Shown: piece by piece, positions 1-5,332 of the stretch
How the letters are laid out: each line of letters begins with the position of its first letter
Position numbering within the stretch: position 1 is the stretch's first letter
Source: Bacteroidales bacterium
GTDB lineage: Bacteria > Bacteroidota > Bacteroidia > Bacteroidales > VadinHA17
Length of the DNA: 7,741 nt
Assembly (NCBI GenBank): GCA_022615595.1
Contig: JAKEGI010000137.1
Location: forward strand, 1-7,741
Direction: 5' to 3'
Made by a program: the position numbers and the translations under genes
Notes under the pieces: generated by a model
What the model saw: only the letters and a program-made list of their open reading frames with translations
Told to the model about the DNA's origin: nothing
The model's database searches: none

Positions 1-25
1 GTAATAAACCAAAAGTAAAATAATT

Positions 26-853
26 ATGAAGAATCTGATTTTTTCAATGCTGGCAGTCGGTGCAATAATAATGGGTGGCTGCAACGAGGCAATGAATAGT
101 GGAGATGAAGGTAAGGGCAGGCTGGTGGTGAAGATCACCGACGATCCCTTTGACATCAGCTATATTGAATCTGCCACTGTGACCATAACAAAGGTTGAGA
201 TAAGAAGAGTGGGTGACGGAGTCCCCGACGGCAATCCTTTCATGGTTCTCTCTGATGATACCGTTACCATAGACCTGATAGATCTGAGGAACGGTCTCAC
301 CCAAACACTGATCGACATGGAGATTGAAGACGGTGAATATGATCTTGTGAGACTTTATGTTGATGAGGCAGGTCTGAAGCTTAAGGATATTGAAGATCCT
401 TATAAGGTAAAGGTGCCAAGCGGCGAGCAGACTGGCATTAAGATCTTTATTTCACCTGCATTGAGTGTTTCCGGAGGTCTCACCGAAGAACTTCTTCTCG
501 ATGTTGATCTTTCAAGGTCATTTATCCTGAGAGGCAATATGAACCATAACAACGGCTTCATTTTCAAACCGGTCATCAGAGCCGCCAATATGACCACCGC
601 CGGCAGGATCGAGGGCATGGTTAAGGACACAGCCAAGGTTAAGGTTAAGGAAGCAAAGGTATGGATCACCCAGGATACTACAGTGGCAACGGCATTCGCT
701 GACACAATGGGCTATTATGCAATCATTGGAGTACCTGCAGGGACATATTCGATCTTCGCAACAAAGGAGGGATATGACACTGTGAAATATGAAAATATAA
801 GTGTTCTTGCAGCCAGCAAAACCGTAAGGGATTTTATCCTCACCAAAAAATAA
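26..853 (+). CDS. DUF4382 lipoprotein with C-terminal carboxypeptidase-regulatory-like domain
   Basis: This is a 275-residue exported lipoprotein of unknown function. The N-terminus is a lipoprotein signal peptide with a lipobox ending at Cys19 (IMGGC), so the mature protein should be anchored in a membrane of the cell envelope. Residues about 31-185 read as a DUF4382 domain: the opening GRLVVKITDDPFD, the stretch IESATVTITKVEIRR and a later ..LYVDEAGL.. segment are characteristic. Residues about 192-273 form a carboxypeptidase-regulatory-like beta-sandwich (GRIEGMVKD, then GYYAIIGVPAGTYSIFATKEGYDT), a fold often found in surface or adhesive proteins of Bacteroidota. There are no catalytic residues to point to. 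The ATG at 26 is used because the signal peptide starts there. An imperfect AAGGTT tandem at 635-650 encodes the KVKVK stretch at the domain junction. The gene ends 22 bases before a strong terminator, so it closes its transcription unit. The domain calls are from memory of the families; the function is unknown. Confidence 0.88.
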   Translation: MKNLIFSMLAVGAIIMGGCNEAMNSGDEGKGRLVVKITDDPFDISYIESATVTITKVEIRRVGDGVPDGNPFMVLSDDTVTIDLIDLRNGLTQTLIDMEIEDGEYDLVRLYVDEAGLKLKDIEDPYKVKVPSGEQTGIKIFISPALSVSGGLTEELLLDVDLSRSFILRGNMNHNNGFIFKPVIRAANMTTAGRIEGMVKDTAKVKVKEAKVWITQDTTVATAFADTMGYYAIIGVPAGTYSIFATKEGYDTVKYENISVLAASKTVRDFILTKK

Positions 854-875
854 ATCACGCAAACATCTGCAAAAG

Positions 876-902
876 AGCCGGAGATCATCCGGCTTTTTTT
901 TT
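876..902 (+). terminator. Rho-independent terminator of the DUF4382 gene
   Basis: A 7-bp stem, AGCCGGA (876-882) with TCCGGCT (888-894), closes a 5-base loop and runs into nine consecutive T residues (894-902). It lies 22 bases after the TAA stop of the DUF4382 lipoprotein gene. It separates that gene from the M48 protease gene, which therefore needs its own promoter. Confidence 0.88.
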
Positions 903-955
903 CAGGTCACCTTATCACATTTGCAGGGATACAATACTTTTTGTAGCCATCTTAT

Positions 956-963
956 TACCTTTG
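956..963 (+). promoter_or_regulatory. Candidate -7 promoter element for the M48 protease gene
   Basis: TACCTTTG matches the Bacteroidota -7 consensus TAnnTTTG exactly and lies between the upstream terminator and the protease start. Transcription would begin near 968-971, giving a leader of about 12 bases before ATG 982. A TTG at the usual -33 distance is not clear: the nearest, at 941-943, is too close. The assignment therefore rests on the -7 match and the position alone. If correct, it rules out the in-frame TTG at 961 as a start. Confidence 0.4.
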
Positions 964-981
964 AATCACATAAAACTGATT

Positions 982-2448
982 ATGAAAAAGATCAAGTCTT
1001 TTATCACACTATCCCTTGCAACTGCAGCTGTTGCACTGATCTGGTCATGCGCAGTCAACCCGGTGACAGGAAAGAAACAGCTAATGTTTATTACCGAGGA
1101 GCAGGAGGTAGCAATGGGCCTCCAGTATGATCCGCAGGTTATTTCCACCTTCGGTGAATACAGGAATGACAACCTGCTGAGATTTCTGCAAACCAAAGGA
1201 GACGAGATGGGAACAATATCGCATCGTCCAGGCATTCAGTATCATGTCAAGATACTTGACTCACCCGTGGTCAATGCTTTTGCCGTTCCGGGGGGCTACA
1301 TATATCTTACGAGAGGCATCCTGGCACAGCTGAACAATGAGGCGGAACTCATAGGTGTGCTGGGTCATGAAATGGGACATATCACAGCCCGTCACTCTGT
1401 AAGCCAGATGAGCAAACAGCAGTTTGGCAGCCTCTTGCTTATCGGAGGAATGATAGTATCGGAGGAGTTTGCCCAGTATGCCGAATATGCCATGCAGGGC
1501 ATGCAGCTTCTTTTCCTTAGCTTCAGTCGTGACAATGAACGCGAGGCTGACAGGCTCGGGGTAGAGTACTCTTCAAAAATAGGCTACGACGCACACAAGA
1601 TGGCTGACTTCTTCAAGGTACTCCAGAAAATGAACATGGAGGCAACACAGGGCGGAATACCTACATTCCTATCAACGCATCCTGACCCGGGTGACAGGTA
1701 TAACTCGGTGAACCAGCAGGCAACGGAATGGCAGCAGAAACTTACCACTACAACCTTCAGGGTCAACGCAGATAGTTACCTGCAGATGATAGACGGCATT
1801 GTTTACGGTGAGGATCCGCGCCAGGGCTTTGCTGACGGGGGGGTGTTCTATCATCCTGAGCTCAGGTTCAAATTTGTTATGCCGGCTGGATGGGCAATGG
1901 AAAATCTCCCGACCCAGGTTAACATGGCGCCGTCAGACGGAAAGGCAATGGTTATTTTCACTCTTGCAGCCCAGAAGACGCTGGAAGAGGCAGCACAGAA
2001 TGCCGTTGATCAGCTTGGACTGACAGTCTCTGAAACGAAGAAGATAACTGTCAGCAACATGCCGGCTTTGTTAATGGCTTCGAAGATAGTCTCACAGGAT
2101 CAGACATCCGGGCAGCAGCAAACAGTAATGCTCCTCTCCTGCTTTATCAATTACAACAGCCAGATTTATCTGTTTCACGGTGTATCAACTGATGCTGACT
2201 TCAGCAGCTATGTGCCGGTGTTCGAGTCAACAATGAAGAGTTTCTCCGTGCTTACTGACCCTGCAAGGCTCAACATCAAGCCGCAGATGGTACATGTGAA
2301 GAAAGTGCAGCGCGCAGGGACACTGGCTGACGCATTTGCTTATTTCGGCGTGAAGAAGGAGAAGATGAATGAACTTGCCCTGCTGAATAACCTGGAGCTG
2401 ACAGACAAGGTGCAGACGGGAAAACTCATCAAGATAGTGGGGGAATAA
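982..2448 (+). CDS. M48 family zinc metalloprotease lipoprotein with LysM-like C-terminus
   Basis: This is a 488-residue exported metallopeptidase of the M48 (Ste24/HtpX/BepA-like) family, probably acting in periplasmic or outer-membrane protein quality control. The signal peptide ends in a lipobox (LIWSC, Cys23), so a membrane-anchored lipoprotein is expected. The zinc site is the HEMGH motif at residues 129-133 (two His ligands and the catalytic Glu130). Glu186 in EREAD is the expected third ligand, and the family motif THPDPGDR follows near residue 233. Residues about 275-425 form an uncharacterised domain. Residues about 436-488 resemble a LysM-like module (VQRAGTLADAFAYFGV...LALLNNLELTDKVQTGKLIKIV), which could bind peptidoglycan. 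This architecture is known in Bacteroidota, and all catalytic residues are present. The start is set at ATG 982 because the signal peptide begins there; an in-frame TTG at 961 would add seven residues but falls inside the likely promoter. The gene stands alone between terminators. The natural substrate cannot be told from sequence. Confidence 0.92.
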   Translation: MKKIKSFITLSLATAAVALIWSCAVNPVTGKKQLMFITEEQEVAMGLQYDPQVISTFGEYRNDNLLRFLQTKGDEMGTISHRPGIQYHVKILDSPVVNAFAVPGGYIYLTRGILAQLNNEAELIGVLGHEMGHITARHSVSQMSKQQFGSLLLIGGMIVSEEFAQYAEYAMQGMQLLFLSFSRDNEREADRLGVEYSSKIGYDAHKMADFFKVLQKMNMEATQGGIPTFLSTHPDPGDRYNSVNQQATEWQQKLTTTTFRVNADSYLQMIDGIVYGEDPRQGFADGGVFYHPELRFKFVMPAGWAMENLPTQVNMAPSDGKAMVIFTLAAQKTLEEAAQNAVDQLGLTVSETKKITVSNMPALLMASKIVSQDQTSGQQQTVMLLSCFINYNSQIYLFHGVSTDADFSSYVPVFESTMKSFSVLTDPARLNIKPQMVHVKKVQRAGTLADAFAYFGVKKEKMNELALLNNLELTDKVQTGKLIKIVGE

Positions 2449-2466
2449 CATTGGCACCTTCACAGG

Positions 2467-2490
2467 CCTATGTCGAAGATATAGGTTTAT
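2467..2490 (+). terminator. Weak hairpin after the M48 protease gene
   Basis: CCTATGTC (2467-2474) can pair with GATATAGG (2478-2485), including one G-U pair, around a three-base loop. A T-rich stretch, TTTATT, follows. It lies 18 bases after the protease stop codon, the right place for a terminator. The stem is AT-rich and the T run is interrupted, so it would be a weak one. Confidence 0.35.
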
Positions 2491-2560
2491 TAATCACCCG
2501 CTGGCCTTCATATATCAAAAAGAACTTTGACCTGTGCACCTGATGTTTTAATTTAGGCCT

Positions 2561-2568
2561 TAGATTTG
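2561..2568 (+). promoter_or_regulatory. Candidate -7 promoter element for the small 44-codon gene
   Basis: TAGATTTG matches the Bacteroidota -7 consensus TAnnTTTG exactly. Transcription would start near 2573, leaving a leader of about 46 bases before ATG 2619. No clear TTG sits at the usual -33 distance, so this is a partial promoter match. Confidence 0.4.
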
Positions 2569-2584
2569 TGTTGATACAATTGAT

Positions 2585-2611
2585 CCGGAAGGAAATTATA
2601 ATTTCCCGGAG
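2585..2611 (+). promoter_or_regulatory. Palindromic leader overlapping the ribosome binding site of the small gene
   Basis: GGAAATTATAATTTCC (2591-2606) is a perfect 16-bp palindrome. CCG (2585-2587) and CGG (2607-2609) add three outer base pairs with a three-base bulge on the left side. The GGAG at 2608-2611, seven bases before ATG 2619, is a good Shine-Dalgarno match in a phylum where these are uncommon, and its first two bases lie in the outer stem. The palindrome could be a protein-binding operator or an RNA hairpin that limits ribosome access. That it regulates is an inference; the symmetry itself is plain in the sequence. Confidence 0.4.
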
Positions 2612-2618
2612 ATATGAA

Positions 2619-2753
2619 ATGAAAACATATTACCAGATATCAGCAGAAGGAATGGGTAGGGTACTGCTCCGGAAGAGAAAGATTGCAAAAGCACTTCGCA
2701 GGTGGTTGCGTGAAAATGGTTTGACCTACGAGTACAGTTTTTACATCCAATAA
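2619..2753 (+). CDS. Small basic hypothetical protein (44 residues)
   Basis: The product is not recognised. The 44-residue protein contains 10 Lys/Arg against 3 Glu and has a basic central helix-like stretch (RKRKIAKALRRWLRENG) followed by an aromatic tail (TYEYSFYIQ). It has no signal peptide or long hydrophobic segment, so it would be cytosolic. The case for a real gene is contextual. A TAnnTTTG element lies 50 bases upstream, GGAG lies seven bases before the ATG, and a strong terminator begins 47 bases after the stop, so the ORF fills a complete transcription unit. An in-frame GTG at 2568 would add 17 residues, but it overlaps the promoter element. The basic helix could suit binding to nucleic acid, though this is only a guess from composition. 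The alternative is a small non-coding RNA that happens to contain an ORF. Confidence 0.45.
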   Translation: MKTYYQISAEGMGRVLLRKRKIAKALRRWLRENGLTYEYSFYIQ

Positions 2754-2798
2754 TCTTTCAATCACAGGTTCTGTTATTAATTATCCGGAGTAATTAAG

Positions 2799-2927
2799 AG
2801 GCCGTCTCAAGAGTTAATTGAGACGGCTTTTTTTGTAATGTCACTCCGTGACAATGCTACTCCGGTGCTTAAGAAAGTAATGAAAAACAATCCCATAAAT
2901 ACAAAGGGTGCCCTTTTGAGACACCCT
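2799..2927. repeat. Possible MITE or IS remnant bounded by imperfect inverted repeats
   Basis: AGGCCGTCTCAAGAG (2799-2813) and the reverse complement of 2913-2927, AGGGTGTCTCAAAAG, agree at 12 of 15 positions and face each other across about 129 bases. GTCTCAAAAG-type termini of this kind resemble ends of insertion sequences common in Bacteroidota, possibly IS1182-like; this is from memory and not checked. The interior has no transposase. No convincing target-site duplication is seen at the edges. Each end can also form its own small hairpin, so two unrelated terminator-like structures are an alternative. Confidence 0.3.
2801..2834 (+). terminator. Strong rho-independent terminator after the small gene
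   Basis: A perfect 10-bp stem, GCCGTCTCAA (2801-2810) with TTGAGACGGC (2818-2827), closes a 7-base loop and is followed by seven T residues (2828-2834). It is the strongest terminator in the window. The left arm also resembles one end of a possible mobile-element remnant (see the repeat entry starting at 2799), so the terminator may have arrived with that element. Confidence 0.82.
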
Positions 2928-3067
2928 TATTTATTCAACTGGTTTAGGCAAATGCCTTATCCCCTGTCAGGGAAAAGCCGGTGCCACCATCTGTATTTCT
3001 TAATTCTTGCCATGATTAAATCGCCACAAAGTTGTAAACAATTTTAATACGGCCACAGATTTTACTG
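2835..3067. other. Intergenic region with several short palindromes, no gene seen
   Basis: The stretch between the small gene (stop at 2753) and the mscL stop codon is 314 bases long, and this part follows the strong terminator. It holds several small inverted repeats: GTCAC/GTGAC around TCC (2840-2852), AAGGGTG/CACCCTT around an 11-base loop (2904-2928), AGGCA/TGCCT (2946-2957) and CCCTG/CAGGG (2962-2972). The second could be a weak bidirectional terminator, but neither side has a proper T run. A 69-codon open frame at 2838-3047 has no credible protein features. No RNA gene is recognised, and mscL has no clear terminator here. Confidence 0.5.
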
Positions 3068-3508
3068 CTATTTTTTTAACAGGTCACGAATTTCTTTCAG
3101 AAGAACAACCTCATCTTTTGGAGGAGGAGGTGCAGCGGGTGCTGCCGGTTCTGCTTCCTTCCTGGCCATTGCTTTGTTCATGGCTTTGATAATAAGGAAG
3201 ATACAGAAGGCCACGATGATGAAGTCAATTATTGTCTGAATGAATGCTCCATAGCTGATTGCAACCTGATCAACAGCAGGAGTTACAACGGCCGCGCCGT
3301 CCATGACCGCGGCCTGGCCCTTCTGAATAACTACCTTCAGCTGGCTGAAATCAACCCTGCCAAGAAGAATTCCCAGCGGGGGCATGAGAACGTCATTCAC
3401 AAGCGAAGTCACGATCTTGCCAAAACTTGCACCGATAATGATACCTACAGCCATGTCAACAACATTGCCTTTCATGGCAAAATCTTTGAATTCTTTTACT
3501 ATTCCCAT
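3068..3508 (-). CDS. mscL: Large-conductance mechanosensitive channel MscL
   Basis: This is a full-length MscL of 146 residues, the inner-membrane pore that opens under high membrane tension to release solutes during hypo-osmotic shock. It works as a homopentamer. The N-terminus carries the family signature: an amphipathic start ([15 protein letters not shown]), then [31 protein letters not shown], covering the pore-lining first membrane helix at about residues 17-45. The second helix spans about 86-109 ([27 protein letters not shown]). A basic stretch (NKAMARK), an Ala/Pro-rich linker (119-130) and a short C-terminal helix ([16 protein letters not shown]) follow, as in the C-terminal bundle of known MscL proteins. 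The ATG at 3508 begins at the conserved N-terminus. No partner gene is adjacent: it is transcribed alone, away from the metal operon. The assignment is secure. Confidence 0.97.
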   Translation of the reverse strand: MGIVKEFKDFAMKGNVVDMAVGIIIGASFGKIVTSLVNDVLMPPLGILLGRVDFSQLKVVIQKGQAAVMDGAAVVTPAVDQVAISYGAFIQTIIDFIIVAFCIFLIIKAMNKAMARKEAEPAAPAAPPPPKDEVVLLKEIRDLLKK

Positions 3509-3545
3509 AATCTGGAGTTTTATTAATAAATAGGATCAATTCAAT

Positions 3546-3577
3546 CAAAGATACAAAATGTAAAATTAAATCCTCAA
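3546..3577 (-). promoter_or_regulatory. mscL promoter (-7 and -33 elements)
   Basis: On the minus strand, TATCTTTG (3553-3546) is an exact TAnnTTTG -7 element. A TTG lies at 3577-3575, 21 bases further upstream, close to the usual -33 position. Transcription would start near 3540, giving a leader of about 30 bases before the mscL ATG at 3508. This is the best two-element promoter match in the window. Confidence 0.55.
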
Positions 3578-3662
3578 GAAGTTTTACTCCTTCTATGATC
3601 AATAAATCTCCCATATAATGTTAAAATAAATTAAGATACTGGAGTATTTAATTATTATTTCT

Positions 3663-3670
3663 TATATTTG
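3663..3670 (+). promoter_or_regulatory. Candidate -7 promoter element for the metal-handling operon
   Basis: TATATTTG matches TAnnTTTG exactly and lies in AT-rich DNA between mscL and the Cys/His-rich gene. Transcription would start near 3676, only about ten bases before ATG 3685. The -33 region near 3640 has TGG rather than TTG. No other good promoter was seen before the receptor gene, so this one may drive the whole set from 3685 to 6781. No binding site for a metal-responsive regulator was recognised. Confidence 0.45.
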
Positions 3671-3684
3671 CCATCGTGCGTAAA

Positions 3685-4104
3685 ATGAGAAAAATATCGC
3701 CTTTTATCTCTGTAATCCTGATGGCACTGGTACTTTCAGGCAGTCAGGGCTTTACCTTCATCAGGCACAGCTGCAGCAGCTGCGGCACAAATGAACTATT
3801 TGCTGCAGGAGCTAAAGAAGAAGCCTGCTGCAGCGTCCATGATGCAGCCAACCCTGCTCACCGGCACAGCAACGACGAACTGATTTTCTCTGATGACTGC
3901 TGCACACATGAAACTGAAAGACTCATCACAGCGGAACTCATCCGCACGGAAGTGCAACCTGAGATAATGCCTTATTTTCTGGCTGCTGTAATCATTGCAG
4001 TTGTACCGGAACAGCCCGACAGGGTCTCAGGAACATACACCGATGATTTAAAATGGCATAACGGCCGTGATCTGACAACGTTGCATTGTCAGATGATCTC
4101 CTGA
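3685..4104 (+). CDS. Small exported Cys/His-rich protein, putative metal-binding partner of the receptor
   Basis: This is a 139-residue protein. It starts with a signal-peptide-like or membrane-anchoring helix (ISPFISVILMALVLSGSQGF), followed by potential metal ligands: an HSCSSC motif (His28, Cys30, Cys33), paired cysteines 48-49 and 72-73, His residues at 52, 59, 61 and 75, and Cys135. A second hydrophobic stretch covers about 97-108. The layout recalls the small Cys-rich exported proteins (HyC...CC pattern) that sit beside heavy-metal transport genes in Bacteroidota, but the match is loose and no function is established. The gene is followed on the same strand by a TonB-dependent receptor and an HMA-domain protein, which supports a role in copper or similar metal handling. 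ATG 3685 is preferred to an in-frame GTG at 3676, because the likely transcription start lies at that GTG. The gap to the receptor gene is 94 bases and contains a perfect palindrome. Confidence 0.65.
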   Translation: MRKISPFISVILMALVLSGSQGFTFIRHSCSSCGTNELFAAGAKEEACCSVHDAANPAHRHSNDELIFSDDCCTHETERLITAELIRTEVQPEIMPYFLAAVIIAVVPEQPDRVSGTYTDDLKWHNGRDLTTLHCQMIS

Positions 4105-4131
4105 TATATTCATAGGATATTTTGAACCTCG

Positions 4132-4161
4132 TGTAGAGACGTAGCATGCTACGTCTCTACA
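4132..4161. repeat. Perfect 30-bp palindrome (TGTAGAGACGTAGCA arm)
   Basis: TGTAGAGACGTAGCA (4132-4146) is followed at once by its exact reverse complement (4147-4161), with no central spacer in DNA. As RNA it would form a long stem with a small loop. The GTAGAGACG...CGTCTCTAC pattern resembles short interspersed palindromic repeats that I recall from Bacteroidota and cyanobacteria. No T run follows, so it is not a standard terminator. Its place between the Cys/His-rich gene and the receptor gene could lower expression of the receptor or protect one mRNA end. Confidence 0.75.
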
Positions 4162-4198
4162 TGTGGCAATTGATTTAATTTCCAAATAATTGATTCCT

Positions 4199-5326
4199 AT
4201 GAAACCATATATATTTATCATATTCATGCTGTCGGCCCCGCTCCTGACCTTTGCACAGGGCTCGCTTGAGGGCAAGGTGATGATTGCTGAAAGCCCGCAG
4301 GCATCTGACAGCATCGGACTGCCGGGAGCCAGTATCGTATGGGCCGGAACAAACACCGGTACATCAACCAACAGTGCCGGCTTCTTCACGATAAGAAGAC
4401 CAAAGGGACGCGATAAACTAGTCGTCAGTTTCGTCGGATACAAGACAGACACTGTTGATGTAGCATCAGACCTCGATTATATTGAGATCTTCCTTGCCGA
4501 AGACAACCTGATTGAGGGGGTAACCGTAATCGGGCGTGCAAGAGGAACGCATATTGACAGGGATGCCACTATCGCAACTGTAAATATTACGGCTGCGGAG
4601 CTCTGCAAGGCGGCATGCTGCAACCTGTCGGAAAGCTTCGTGACCAACGCCTCCGTCGATGTCAACTATACCGATGCCGCCACCGGAGCAAAGCAGATAC
4701 AGCTTCTTGGTCTCGCAGGTTCCTATGCCCAGATACTGACGGAGAATATCCCGGTGATGTACGGATTGGGTGCAGCATATGGTCTTACCTATATACCCGG
4801 ACCCTGGATGGAATCAATCCAGGTCTCGAAGGGCACTGCCTCTGTACGTAACGGGAATGAGTCAATCACCGGGCAGATCAACGTGGAGTATAAGAAACCG
4901 GGAACCAGCGAAAAAGTATTCGTCAATGGCTTCGTGAGCGATGCAGGACGGTTTGAATCAAATGCCAATGCCTCGGTGAAACTGAACGAATACTGGAGCA
5001 CGATGCTCTTTGCACACGGTGCGACTCAGTCAGGGGCAAAAGATCATAACAACGATGGCTTCCGCGATGAGCCCGATGTAAAAACATATCAGTTCTTCAA
5101 CCGCTGGGATTACCTTAGCACAAACCTGACATTCAGATCAGGGATAAAATACCTGAAAGAGGAGCGCCTCGGCGGACAGTTTGCATACAACGGGTCTGAC
5201 CCCACCTGGGGTGACAGCTACGGAATAAACATCGGCACCGAGAGGGCTGAAGCTTTCACGAAGCTGGGAGGCATGTTCGGCCCCGGCGAAAAGATGTCAC
5301 TGGGGTGGATACAGAGTGTAACATAA
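4199..5326 (+). CDS. TonB-dependent receptor, N-terminal fragment (signal, regulatory-like domain, plug, first barrel strands)
   Basis: This 375-residue piece ends at the premature TAA. The signal peptide is about residues 1-20 (hydrophobic IFIIFMLSAPLL, then TFAQG). Residues about 22-105 are the carboxypeptidase-regulatory-like domain (GSLEGKV...LPGASIVWAGTNTGTSTNSAGFFTIRRP...LVVSFVGYKTDTV). The plug is about 115-225, and the first barrel strands begin near 235. A TTG at 4190 would add three residues in the same frame; ATG 4199 fits the signal peptide better. Without the remaining barrel strands this fragment cannot form a pore and would probably be degraded in the periplasm. Confidence 0.8.
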   Translation: MKPYIFIIFMLSAPLLTFAQGSLEGKVMIAESPQASDSIGLPGASIVWAGTNTGTSTNSAGFFTIRRPKGRDKLVVSFVGYKTDTVDVASDLDYIEIFLAEDNLIEGVTVIGRARGTHIDRDATIATVNITAAELCKAACCNLSESFVTNASVDVNYTDAATGAKQIQLLGLAGSYAQILTENIPVMYGLGAAYGLTYIPGPWMESIQVSKGTASVRNGNESITGQINVEYKKPGTSEKVFVNGFVSDAGRFESNANASVKLNEYWSTMLFAHGATQSGAKDHNNDGFRDEPDVKTYQFFNRWDYLSTNLTFRSGIKYLKEERLGGQFAYNGSDPTWGDSYGINIGTERAEAFTKLGGMFGPGEKMSLGWIQSVT

Positions 5327-5332
5327 CATGAC

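Noticed and set aside
635..650. AAGGTT hexamer repeat as a phase-variable tract
   Set aside because: There are under three copies, and a change of one 6-base unit would keep the frame, so it cannot switch the gene on or off.
961..981. In-frame TTG at 961 as the start of the M48 protease
   Set aside because: It overlaps the TACCTTTG promoter element and would put seven extra residues before a normal lipoprotein signal peptide; ATG 982 fits better.
2946..2972. Short palindromes AGGCA/TGCCT and CCCTG/CAGGG as regulatory hairpins or an mscL terminator
   Set aside because: The stems are five bases with loops too small to form well, and no T run follows on either strand.
2838..3047. A 69-codon open frame on the plus strand
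   Set aside because: It starts just after a terminator, runs through several short palindromes and has no recognisable domain, signal or ribosome site.
3676..3684. GTG at 3676 as the start of the Cys/His-rich gene
   Set aside because: The likely transcription start falls at the same place, which would make a leaderless GTG message; ATG 3685 gives a normal signal-peptide start.
4118..4124. TATTTTG as a separate promoter for the receptor gene
   Set aside because: It is one base short of the TAnnTTTG element and has no -33 partner, so transcription from the promoter at 3663 is the simpler reading.
5324..5326. Reassignment of TAA to an amino acid or programmed readthrough
   Set aside because: Several other genes in the window end in TAA, and no readthrough signal is visible; a point mutation or sequence error is simpler.
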